From Chondrilla cf. caribensis (lineage: Eukaryota; Porifera; Demospongiae; Chondrillida; Chondrillidae): a stretch of DNA of 22,500 nucleotides. The notes under the pieces were generated by a model. The model saw only the letters and a list, made by a program, of their open reading frames with translations. It was not told where the DNA came from and ran no database searches. Positions 12,310 through 22,500 of the stretch are shown piece by piece. A program made the position numbers and the translations under genes. The stretch spans positions 3,847,350-3,869,849 of the forward strand of contig OZ026567.1 in assembly GCA_964020155.1 (NCBI GenBank), given 5' to 3'. Each line of letters opens with the position of its first letter. Position 1 is the first letter of the stretch.

Positions 12310-13896
12310 CCTTAAGTTAGTCTGCAAGATATCCTATAGTGTTTCTACACTATGCACTCAGCTCAGATGTATGGTGCCTATAACAGACTTGATTCCTGTG
12401 GATATGTCCACTATGTAGGTGTTACGGTAGGAATGTCTTTATCACTATACAGCAATGCAGGGTATGCAGTAAAATTATTACACACACTGATTTCACTGTG
12501 TGTGTAATGCACTGTGTATCTATAATAGGCAAATGGTTATGTGTGATAAGTTTCCTCAATCCATGACATAGGTCTGTATGGCATTTATGCTCATGAACTC
12601 CCAATAGAAAAGTGTAAGTTTGAGTATCTATGCATCACATCCTACACTTCTGAATTATTGATGTACAATACTCTCACTAGTGGCTAATAGAGGTATACAT
12701 TGACCTTCTATATATGATTTGAATAACTGTAGATTATAAAGTGCTTCATTCTTAGAATACCCTGTGTAAAGGATACCATTCCCTACTCTGAGTGTTGTGC
12801 TAATTGGGGACTAGTTGAGTTGGAGACATCTAGCTTGATGTAGTTTCCAAATTCTCAGAGCATTTTTGGTAATACAATATTAGCCTAAGGATCTTTGCAT
12901 GTGAAATGGAGAATGCAATGGGACAGATTTCAGAGTACATTTGGACAAATTGAATAACATATTACATATAATCACACTGTAACCACATTGTGTGATGTAT
13001 GAAACTAATGGACCATGTACAGATACCACCATGCATATTATTGTACTCTGAGTCCTTTGTTACTGATATTGAGACCAAAAAATTATAAAGGAATTTAGGA
13101 ACATCCACCTACACCTGCAGTACCCACATTGATGTGAAAGGAATGCTATACAGGATGTTCATCCTGTACAACATTCCGTTTCACATCAATGTGTTGCCTG
13201 GTTATACTATATTCAAACCAATTGAGGTACACATATAGGATGGTAAGACTATTAGTATAGTAACCGTGCTTCTATAAACTATTACAGTAAAAACCTGTCT
13301 TTTGATTCATACTGGTGATAATCTTTCGTTTTTTGGAGTGTTGACCATTGTGTGTCAATATCAGGGGTAGACGCCCCTAATTACTTAAGTATAATGGAAC
13401 ATCTTCCAATATGCCAACCACTTCTTTCTATACCAAGGTTCCAAAAAAACCTGAAGGTTTCACTCTGAGGGTTGTTGTCAGCATGCAGAAGCTTGCTCAA
13501 AACAACCATATCAGGATTCAACAAGTAATTTGAGTTTAAGAAATCGTGGGGCTGCCATCCTCTGCACTCAAATTACTTGGGTTATGAGGATCAATATACA
13601 TTTAATAAATAACAATAAGATGAGATGAAGATAAGCCAAACACGGTTTGAAATCCCTTCTCTCCTCTCCATTAGGACTCCTTCTGATGTGCCAATCACTT
13701 TATACCGATGCACAACACATACCATAAGGCACATTTTTTGAATGTGAAGCACCTAGCTACGTGCAACCTCACACAGTCACACAGCTGTCAATCCATCACA
13801 TTTGATCCAGTTGTTCATTAGAGCTTATCTCTCACAACCACACATAATCCTAATATAGTAATAATTACTTTAGAGCACATTGTTAATTTAGTACAT
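12310..13896. other. Upstream region of the 5-Ig gene, duplicated at 21017-22500
   Basis: No convincing coding sequence on either strand. Nearly all of it up to about 13690 aligns with the region upstream of the 12-Ig gene, so it probably contains the promoter of both. The largest difference is the hairpin at 13126-13192, which is replaced in the duplicate. From about 13690 to 13896 I see nothing recognisable. Confidence 0.65.
13126..13192. repeat. Near-perfect hairpin (about 32-bp arms, 2-base loop)
   Basis: ACATTGATGTGAAAGGAATG continues to CAGGATG, then TT, then CATCCTG and on to CATTCC...TTTCACATCAATGT. Arms 13126-13157 and 13160-13192 are complementary with only a few mismatches. The homologous site in the duplicated block has unrelated sequence (about 21829-22025). 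Confidence 0.88.
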
Positions 13897-14198
13897 ATCA
13901 CCTAGCACAGTAGATAATAGCCATTTAACGGCTATTCTACAGCTTCTTGGTGACCTTCGATCAGGATCTAAGATCTAACCTTAACCCTAACCTCAAACCT
14001 ACTCCTAATCTTACCCTACCCCTACCTCTGATCCTAACTCTACCCTACCCCTATACCCCTAGCTACCTCTAAAACCTAACTCTAACCTACCCCTACCCAT
14101 AACTCTAATCCGCACCCTACCCCTACCCTCTACTCCTACCTTCACCAAGAAGCTGTAGAATTGCCGTTAAACAGCTGTGATCTACTGTGCTAGGTGAT
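13897..14198. mobile_element. Inverted-repeat element with telomere-like core
   Basis: The ends ATCACCTAGCACAGTAGAT and its exact complement frame about 55-bp imperfect inverted repeats (13897-13953 and 14145-14198); both arms contain TTTAACGGC and TTCTACAGCTTCTTGGTG. The core, about 13975-14140, is a degenerate C-rich array of CCTAACCCTA, TACCCCTACC and similar. There is no open frame, so I read it as a non-autonomous DNA transposon. A short AT or TA target duplication cannot be fixed from one copy. Confidence 0.75.
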
Positions 14199-14209
14199 CT
14201 GTGTGTGTG

Positions 14210-14285
<76 letters not shown>

Positions 14286-14296
14286 CTCTGTGTACA

Positions 14297-14384
<88 letters not shown>

Positions 14385-14411
14385 CTCTGTGTACAAGTGT
14401 GTGTGTGTGTA
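14199..14411 (+). repeat. Compound (TG)n tract at the duplication junction
   Basis: Two long TG runs (about 14215-14283 and 14297-14381), each followed by GCTCTCTGTGTACA, then a short TG run that passes directly into reductase exon-2 sequence at about 14411. Confidence 0.95.
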
Positions 14412-14538
14412 GAGAGCAGGATTTGCCACTAAACAGGAGCCGTATGACAGAACAGTGGGGGAATTGTGTGCTGGTTTGGATAGGGTAAGGAGTTTATGTG
14501 TAGATACCTGCATATGAGTGTAATACTACGTGCATACA

Positions 14539-14540
14539 CG

Positions 14541-14585
<45 letters not shown>
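14539..14585 (+). repeat. CG/CA alternating tract in intron 2 of reductase copy 3
   Basis: CACGCGCGCG passing into pure CA. This is the counterpart of 8275-8425, shortened and partly changed to CG. Confidence 0.9.
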
Positions 14586-14587
<2 letters not shown>

Positions 14588-14915
14588 TATCAACTCATAA
14601 ACTGGATGGCTTAATACCCTGTAGTCATTTCACTATTGAGGTGTTTTCGCAGGTTGAGGACATCTTATCTCGTTCTCGTTACCTGACCAGTCCGACCATC
14701 ACAGAGGCTGATGTGCGGCTCTACACTACACTGGTTCGATTTGATCCAGTTTATGTGGGTCATTTCAAGTGCAACAAGAAGCGAATCTTGGACTATCCCA
14801 ATATTTGGGGCTATCTTCGTGATCTCTACCAAACACCAGGTTTCAGTGACACTACTAACAGATTCCACATTGAACACCACTATCAGGTACTAGACTAATC
14901 ACACACATGCACTCA

Positions 14916-15236
<321 letters not shown>

Positions 15237-15392
15237 CACCCGATGAATATACAGTGCATGCATGGAATAGGAGAGGGGTTGACTCTTTTCTCCTACCTGC
15301 AGGAGAGTCATAGAAACATCAACCCACACGGAATCGTCGCTATTGGTCCTGAATTGGACTATTCCACCCCGCATGGGAGGGATAAGATGTAG

Positions 15393-15824
15393 AAGCTGGA
15401 TGGAGAACCTGTTCCAATAGATGGTTAGACTAGATAGTTTTGACATGTATTTGCTTGTAATGTAATTGATCAACAGATAACGACATATATATTCAATGCA
15501 ACAATACTACAAGCAAAGAATATAAATATTACTGTGCAGCTCCAACAGTATTCAAATTTGATTCACCTAATATAACCTGACTGTGCATTATTTACATGTA
15601 CATGCTTTATAATTATGTTTATATATTATATGTTCTTCCAATTATCAATCTTAGAATCATGTGTATATATATACTTGTATCAGTGAGACAATAACTATAG
15701 TTAACGATAATTATTAATGATCACAAAAAGACAACAATCTGATTGAATTTTACACTTCATGTTTCTTCATCATGAATCTAATGTTTATTTCATGAATAAT
15801 GGCAGCAGTGGTATTGCTGCAACT
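15393..15824. other. 3' region between reductase copy 3 and the 12-Ig gene
   Basis: Non-coding and A+T-rich; duplicate of 8994-9598 with several deletions. It includes the polyadenylation signal of the 12-Ig gene (AATAAA on the minus strand, 15784-15789, 36 bp past the stop). Confidence 0.7.
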
Positions 15825-18800
15825 TTAGTGTAAACGATAGCAGATAAATATGAAGACTATCAGTAATCCAACTACAACAAGAAGGGTGACACTTCCTAAG
15901 ACCCCTCCTAGGAGACCTGGAGGATACACACCTTCAGGAGGAAATCTTGTAATAATCACTACAGAGAGAGAGAGAGGGGGGGAGGGAGGGAGGGAGGGTG
16001 GGAGGGAGGGAGGGAGAGAGAGATTAGCCACACACAGTCACACATGCACACACACACACACACATAAACACACACACACACAATTGTACAGGTACAAGAA
16101 AAATACACAAATGTATTATCATTATGTAAACACATGGCATTGTGTTTGTACACAGCAAAGGCGTATTTACTTATAAGTATATGCAAACCTAATAAATCAA
16201 TTATTACATGACATTCATAATACCCACCGGATACAACAAACTCTCTTGATGATATTCCCCTGACACTGTTGAGAGCAGTACAGCGATAGATACCAGAATC
16301 AACTGGCAGAGCAGGCTGTAGTTCAAGCACGTTTCTCGTTTCCCCAGGTAGCTCAGATCCATCCTTGAACCACTGGTATTTGATGGGCTCAGACCCAGTT
16401 ACAGTGCAGTTTAAAGTCAGGAAATCTCCCGATGCGGCTGTTGTGTTCATGAATTCCTGATTTGAAGCAAATTGCACACCAACTATATGGAGTGAAAGAA
16501 CATTTCAATAAATATGTGATATTCTCCATTACATCCGTTGGAGATGAAGGGTAGTAGACATGATTTCAATGTAGAAACTGTACATACCTATCAACATTGC
16601 CACATCGGATCCTGAACCAGCTGAGTTTGACACAGTACATGTGTAGTTCCCATCATCGGATGCTGATATGTTGGTGAGTGTCAGTGTGGAGGTGGTTTCA
16701 CCTGAGAGGTCCTGACCATTACAAGACCACTGGAAGGAGTTACCAGGACCTCCCATTGCTCCACAGGTGAAGGTGACATTGTCTGTCTGGTTGACTAGAA
16801 GAACAGATGGATTGACTGAGACAGAATCATCTGGAGACACTGAAAGAACAAGAAAAGGTATAATATTGCAACTCACTGATAATACTAGATCCTCAATTAC
16901 ATGTAGAACAATTATACAAGAAGACAAACCTGTTACAACAGCCTCCCTGGATTGGATGGTGTTCACACTGTTGTTGACCACACAGTGGTAGGTACCAAAG
17001 TCACTGTAGGCCACAGGCGTGAATGCCAACATGTCCTCAGTTTCTCCAGGTAGCTCAGATCCATCCTTGAACCACTGGTATGTGATGGGCTCAGACCCAG
17101 TTACAGTGCAGCTCAAGGTGAGAGATTGCCCCACTTCTACATTGGAGTCCGAGGGTTCTTCAAATTCAGTGAATTCCACACCAACTGTATTGGACAGAAT
17201 TACGTATAGTTAACAGAGTATATGTAGACACCAACTGTATATAAACGGAAATAACTAATGTAGTTTTGGTGGGATGTTAGTAGCACTACACATCCATGTG
17301 CACACACGAACATGCACATGGTTCCAATGTAGAAACTGTACATACCTATCAACATTGCCACATCGGATCCTGAACCAGCTGAGTTTGACACAGTACACGT
17401 GTAGTTCCCATCATCGGATGTTGATATGTTGGTGAGTGTCAGTGTGGAGGTGGTTTCACCTGAGAGGTCCTGACCATTATGAGACCACTGGAAGGAGTTA
17501 CCCGGACCTCCCATTGCTACACAGGTGAAGGTGACATTGTCTGTCTGGTTCAACAGGGCTGGACTGGGTTCAACAGTGACAGAGTCTTCAGGAGACACTA
17601 TCAGGGACAGGGAAATAGCTCAGAATTGAAGATCAGAGACGATATGGAAATAATCAATATTATGCCCCACTCACCTGTGAGTATAGCAGTTGAAGAATCC
17701 ATACCGGCTGCATTTGTCACAGTACAACCGTAAACACCACCAGTAGTTACTTGAAGGAGGGTCAGAACTTGGTTAGTTGCACCAGGGAGAGTCTGACTGT
17801 CAAGTGACCATTGGAAGGTATTACTTGGACCTCCCTGAGCAAAGCAGCTCAGTGTAATGTTGTCGTTTTGATTAGCAGAAGGATTTGAGGGAGCAACAGA
17901 AGCAGAACCTTGAGGAGACACTATAGAATGACGAAAGAAACATTCTAATTCAATACTAGATCCTCAATCACATACAGAACTCTACAATTGTACAAGAAGA
18001 TAAACCTGTTACAACAGCCTCTCTGGATTGGATGGTGTTCACACTGTTGTTGACCACACAGTGGTAGGTACCAAAGTCACTGTAGGCCACAGGCATGAAT
18101 GCCAACATGTCCTCAGTTTCTCCAGGTAGCTCAGATCCATCCTTGAACCACTGGTATGTGATGGGCTCAGACCCAGTTACAGTGCAGCTCAAGGTGAGAG
18201 ATTGCCCCACTTCTACATTGGAGTCCGAGGGTTCTTCAAAATCGGTAAACTCCACACCAACTGTATATGAACAGAAATAACTACATATATGTAGTTTTGG
18301 TGGGATGTTAGTAGCACTACACATCCATGTGCACACACGAACATGCACATGGTCCAATGTAGAAACTGTACATACCTATCAACATTGCCACATCGGATCC
18401 TGAACCAGCTGAGTTTGACACAGTACACGTGTAGTTCCCATCATCGGATGTTGATATGTTGGTGAGTGTCAGTGTGGAGGTGGTTTCACCTGAGAGGTCC
18501 TGACCATTATGAGACCACTGGAAGGAGTTACCCGGACCTCCCATTGCTCCACAGGTGAAGGTGACATTGTCTGTCTGGTTCAACAGGGCTGGACTGGGTT
18601 CAACAGTGACAGAGTCTTCAGGAGACACTATCAGGGAAAGGGAAATAACTCAGAATTGAAGATCAGAGATGATATGGAAATAATCGATATTATGCCCCAC
18701 TCACCTGTGAGTGTAGTAGTTGAAGAATCCATACCGGCTGCATTTGTCACAGTACAACCGTAAACACCACCAGTAGTTACTTGGAGGAGGGTCAGAACTT

Positions 18801-21016
18801 GGTTAGTTTCACCAGGGAGAGTCTGACTGTCAAGTGACCATTGGAAAGAATTACTTGGACCTCCCTGAGCAAAGCAGCTCAGTGTAATGTTGTCGTTTTG
18901 ATTAGCAGAAGGATTTGAGGGAGCAACAGAAGCAGAACCTTGAGGAGACACTATAGAATGACGAAAGAAACATTCTAATTCAATACTAGATCCTCAATCA
19001 CATACAGAACTCTACAATTGTACAAGAAGATAAACCTGTTACAACAGCCTCTCTGGATTGGATGGTGTTCACACTGTTGTTGACCACACAGTGGTAGGTA
19101 CCAAAGTTACTGTAAGCCACGGGCGTGAATGCCAACATGTCCTCAGTTTCTCCAGATAGCTCAGATCCATCCTTGAACCACTGGTATGTGATGGGCTCAG
19201 ACCCAGTTACAGTGCAGCTCAAGGTGAGAGATTGCCCCACTTCTACATTGGAATCTGAGGGTTCTCCAAATTCAGTAAATTCCACACCAACTGTAGCATT
19301 GGACAGAAATAACTAAGTATATATGTAGTTTTTGGTGGGATGTTAGTAGCACTACACATCCATGTGCACACACGAACATGCACATGGTTCCAATGTAGAA
19401 ACTGTACATACCTATCAACATTGATACATCGGATCCTGAACCAGCTGAGTTTGACACAGTACATGTGTAGTTCCCATCATCGGATGCTGATATGTTGGTG
19501 AGTGTCAGTGTGGAGGTGGTTTCACCTGAAAGGTCCTGACCATTATGAGACCACTGGAAGGAGTTACCTGGACCTCCCATTGCTACACAGGTGAAGGTGA
19601 CATTGTCTGTCTGGTTCAACAGGGCTGGACTGGGTTCAACAGTGACAGAGTCTCCAGGAGACACTATCAGGGAAAGGGAAATAGCTCAGAATTGAAGATC
19701 AGAGATGATATGGAAATAATCAATATTATGCCCCACTCACCTGTAAGTGTAGTAGTTGAAGAATCCATACCGGCTGCATTTGTCACAGTACAACCGTAAA
19801 CACCACCAGTAGTTACTTGGAGGAGGGTCAGAACTTGGTTAGTTTCACCAGGTAGAGTCTGACTGTCAAGTGACCATTGGAAGGTATTACTTGGACCTCC
19901 CTGAGCAAAACAGCTCAGTGTAACGTTGTCGTTTTGATTAGCAGAAGGATTTGAGGGAGCAACAGAAGAAGAACCTTGAGGAGACACTATAGAATGACGA
20001 AAGAAACATTCTAACTCAATACTAGATCCTCAATCACATACAGAACTCTACAATTGTACAAGAAGATAAACCTGTTACAACAGCCTCTCTGGATTGGATG
20101 GTGTTCACACTGTTGTTGACCACACAGTGGTAGGTACCAAAGTTACTGTAAGCCACGGGCGTGAATGCTAACATGTCCTCAGTTTCTCCAGGTAGCTCAG
20201 ATCCATCCTTGAACCACTGGTATGTGATGGGCTCAGACCCAGTTACAGTGCAGCTCAAGGTGAGAGATTGCCCCACTTCTACATTGGAGTCCAAGGGTTC
20301 GCCAGAAACAGTAAAATTGACACCTGTACAGACAGAAGGTTAACAGAGTAGTTAGTTAGTGGTAGGATGTTATAGTAGCAGTACACATGTAACGTGCCTG
20401 CAGACAGAATTAAGTATCTTGAGGTTCCCAAATCAGGAAACTCTACACCAAATACTGTTACAGTACTATATTGCATGTAACAGATTCAAGAAAATAGTAC
20501 CATTCCACGTTGCCCATAATGTCAAACATAAATCAGAAACTACAAGCAGTGAGGCTGCAGTGAACACCTAGTAGCCCAGTACTAGTAGTAGCCCAGTACT
20601 ATATTATAGTGAAGCAGATTGGGTTCTTAAATATGGTATAGTACCCAGTACCTAGTAACCTAGTTCTAGTAGTATATATAGTACTACTGGTATAGTACCC
20701 AGTACTTGTAGTAGCCCAGTATTGCTGGTAGCCTAGTACTAGTGAAGCAGATTGGGGTCTCAAAGATAGTAATTTTGTAATTCTCAAAATAATTCGCTAT
20801 ATGTACTGTGTGTCTTTGTCTGTCTGTCTTTGATCACTACTGTGACAACTCGGAGTATTCAAATCAAACTTGCCCTAGAAATCTAAATGGACCTGTTACT
20901 GTAACAGTTACAAGCTTTGATAACACCCAAGTAACTGATAGCTACTTACCAGTTTCCAATTTAACTAGTGAAGGGCAAAGAAGAGAAATCAGAGCAATGA
21001 TAATCACAACACTCAT
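15825..21016 (-). CDS. Type I membrane protein with twelve Ig domains (block B)
   Basis: Fourteen coding exons: 21016-20950 (signal peptide, same MSVVIIIALISLLCPSLVKL), 20323-20072, 19986-19741, 19663-19412, 19290-19036, 18950-18705, 18627-18376, 18260-18006, 17920-17675, 17597-17346, 17184-16930, 16839-16588, 16482-16228 and 15958-15825. They total 3219 nt, a multiple of three, giving about 1072 residues. All introns are phase 1. Domain order is a, then three times [c-b-a], then b, then the membrane-proximal a-like domain. Type c (246 nt) is found only in this gene: MSPQGS, LSCFAQGGPSN, FQWSLDSQTLPG, YGCTVTNAAGMDSS. The transmembrane exon reads PPGLLGGVLGSVTLLVVVGL and ends CYRLH, so the cytoplasmic tail is about five residues. 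Compared with the 5-Ig paralogue the ends are almost the same and the middle is amplified. Adhesion or surface recognition is inferred from architecture. Start, splice sites and stop all look functional. Confidence 0.87.
15964..16024. repeat. Polypurine GGGA tract next to the last acceptor of the 12-Ig gene
   Basis: Plus strand GAGAGAG, then GGGGGGGAGGGAGGGAGGG, a T, and more GGGA. It lies immediately upstream of the acceptor at 15959-15960 in gene sense, where it reads as a CCCT polypyrimidine tract. The paralogous intron (9735-9760) has only a short purine stretch. Confidence 0.93.
16930..20071 (-). repeat. Three tandem copies of a ~1.03-kb three-Ig-exon unit
   Basis: Measured from one a-exon 3' border to the next, the units are 19036-20071 (1036 bp), 18006-19035 (1030 bp) and 16930-18005 (1076 bp). 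Each contains exons c, b and a plus their introns, and the introns are conserved along with the exons. The 1076-bp unit has about 46 extra bases in one intron (around 17190-17240). Near-identity between units points to recent amplification or ongoing homogenisation. Confidence 0.9.
20413..20454 (-). pseudogene. Possible fossil a-type Ig exon end, block B copy
   Basis: Minus strand TTGGTGTAGAGTTTCCTGAT then TTGGGAACCTC, which would translate GVEFPDLGT, against GVEFTEFGEP in true a-type exons. The homology ends there. It lies in intron 1 of the 12-Ig gene. Confidence 0.35.
20570..20745. repeat. Degenerate TAGTAGCCCAGTACTAG repeats in intron 1 of the 12-Ig gene
   Basis: Longer counterpart of 11953-12061. 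The segment GTGAAGCAGATTGGG occurs twice here (about 20610 and 20744) but once in block A, so part of the array has been duplicated in block B. Confidence 0.75.
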
Positions 21017-22500
21017 CCTTAAGTTAGTCTGCAAGATATCCTAGTGTTTCTACACTATGCACTCAACTCAGATGTACAGTGCCTATAGCAGACTAGCTCG
21101 ATTCCTATTCCTCGATATGTCCACTATGTAGGTGTTACAGTAGGAAGGTGTTTCATAACTATAAACTATGCGGGGTATGCAGTAATGATAGTAGTGTGTG
21201 ATAAGATTCCTCCTCCATGATTTAGATCTATATGACATAATTGCTCATGAATTCCCAATATAAAAGTGTAAGTTTGAGTATCTATGCATCAGATCCTACA
21301 CTTCTGAATTATTGATGTACAATACTCTCACTAGTGGCTAGTAGAGGTATGCATTGACCTTCTATAACACCTTCCATTGTATGTAAAGCCTGGTAGTATA
21401 TATGATTTAAGTAACTGTAGATTGTGAAGTACTTCACTCAGTCTTAAGAATACCCTGTGTAAAGGATACCATCTACTACTCTGAGTGTTGTGCTAATTGG
21501 GGACTAGTTGAGTTGGAGACATCTAGCTTGATGTAGTTTCCAAATTCTCAGGGCATTCTTGAAAACAAAATAGGATCTTTGCATGTGAAATGGAGAATGC
21601 AACGAGACAGACAAACACATTTCAGAGCACATTGGGTGAAATTGAATAACATATTACATAAAATCACACTGTAACCACATTGTGCGATACATGAAACTAA
21701 AGGACCATGTACCGATACCACAATATTATTGTACTCTGAGTCCTTTGTTACTGATATTGAGACCAAAAAATTATAAAGGAATTTAGAAACATCCACCTAC
21801 ACCTGCAGTACCCACATTGATGTGAAAGTAGTAGCTGAGATCATTTTGCCATAGTGTTAATGATATTCAATGATGCTGACACAATTGAATGCATAGAAAC
21901 TATATTAATTAGTTTGTCAATTAATTATCGCCAGGTGATAAATTCACCTGAAGTCCTAGGACAGGTTAGCATAGTTATCACCTGGGGATATCGCCCAGTT
22001 ATCATAGTAGCGGGAAGACAAGGAATGTGTTGCCTGATTATACTATACTCACACCAATTGAGGTACACGTATATACCCATAGGATGGTAAGACTATTAGT
22101 ATAGTAACTGTGCTTCTATACACTATTACAGTAAAAACCTGTCTTTTGATTCATACTGGTGATAATCTTTTCGTTTGACCATTGTGTGTCAATATCAGGG
22201 GTAGACCCCCCTAATTACTTAAGTATAATGGAACATCTTCCAATATGCCAACCACTTCTTTCTTTACCAAGGTTCCAGAAAAACCTGAAGGTTTCACCTT
22301 GAGGGTTGTTGTCAGCATGCAGAAGCTTGCTCAGGACAACCATCGGGATTGAACAAGTAATATGAGTTCAAAAACTCGTGGGGCTGCCATCCCCTGCACT
22401 CAAATTACTTGGGTTATGAGGATCAATAAACAATTAAATAACAATAAGATGAGATGAAGATTAGCCAAACACAGTTGGACTCCTTCTGATGCACCAATCG
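21017..22500. other. Upstream region of the 12-Ig gene, running off the window
   Basis: Aligns with 12310 to about 13690. No convincing gene. The duplicated block therefore continues to or beyond the window end. A block-specific segment at about 21829-22025 replaces the block A hairpin and contains a nested palindrome. Confidence 0.65.
21829..22025. other. Block-B-specific segment with nested palindrome
   Basis: It is flanked by sequence that matches block A (GATGTGAAAG on the left, TGTGTTGCCTG on the right), but the interior is unrelated. CCAGGTGATAA (21931-21941) pairs with TTATCACCTGG (21975-21985). Inside that, CACCTG...CAGGT surrounds the palindrome TCCTAGGA. Confidence 0.6.

Noticed and set aside
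13430..13510. Plus-strand stretch reading TKVPKKPEGFTLRVVVSMQK, open in both duplicated blocks
   Set aside because: Only about 25 codons, no start, splice site or recognisable family, and stops follow at different places in the two blocks.
13975..14140. C-rich repeats considered as a true chromosome end
   Set aside because: The units are degenerate, enclosed by inverted repeats and flanked by ordinary sequence on both sides.
20808..21044. Plus-strand frame of 78 codons opposite the start of the 12-Ig gene
   Set aside because: It is antisense to the signal-peptide exon, and the block A counterpart is broken by stops and indels. The minus strand has a good signal peptide and a consensus donor in both blocks.
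21548..21796. Minus-strand frame of 82 codons upstream of the 12-Ig gene
   Set aside because: No known motif, and I saw no exon or promoter context to support it.

Overview
This is a eukaryotic genomic window, almost certainly metazoan. The genes are broken by short GT-AG introns, they include an intraflagellar-transport gene, two immunoglobulin-superfamily membrane proteins built from phase-1 exons, and very many (CA/TG)n microsatellites. The compact introns, moderate A+T bias, Ig-array proteins and a glutathionyl-hydroquinone reductase (Xi-class GST) family in an animal-like context make a marine invertebrate, perhaps a demosponge, my best guess. The species is inference, not something the sequence proves.

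Layout. (1) 267-2208, + strand: the last five coding exons of IFT57, with CA/TG repeats in two introns. (2) 2209-4116: A+T-rich intergenic DNA with two copies of a 0.2 kb TA-flanked, terminal-inverted-repeat element. (3) 4117-4920, - strand: an intronless TDP2-like endonuclease/exonuclease/phosphatase-fold gene in which several expected catalytic residues are replaced. (4) 5300-7004 (-) and 7411-8993 (+): two head-to-head glutathionyl-hydroquinone reductase paralogues with identical four-exon structure. A third copy of the 0.2 kb element sits in the short shared promoter, 25 bp from one start codon. The minus copy has an in-frame stop and a sharply bounded stretch nearly identical to the plus copy, which suggests gene conversion. 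(5) 9599-12309 (-): a complete Ig-superfamily type I membrane protein (signal peptide, 5 Ig domains, transmembrane segment, five-residue tail). (6) 13897-14198: an inverted-repeat element whose core is degenerate telomere-like C-rich repeats, followed by a long TG tract. (7) 14408-22500: a second copy of the block that begins at about 8133. It carries a 5'-truncated reductase pseudogene (14408-15392) and a second Ig gene (15825-21016, -), which has grown to 12 Ig domains by tandem amplification of a three-exon unit. Its upstream region runs to the window end.

The main result is a direct segmental duplication (offset about 6.27 kb at the left junction) that produced two paralogous Ig receptors. 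Their signal peptides are identical, their membrane ends nearly so, and their ectodomain lengths differ greatly (about 488 versus 1072 residues). The amplified [c-b-a] Ig unit has a period of about 1.03 kb and repeats introns as well as exons. All the Ig exons are symmetrical 1-1, so each could be skipped or multiplied without breaking the frame. This fits a rapidly evolving cell-surface recognition or adhesion locus, but that function is inferred.
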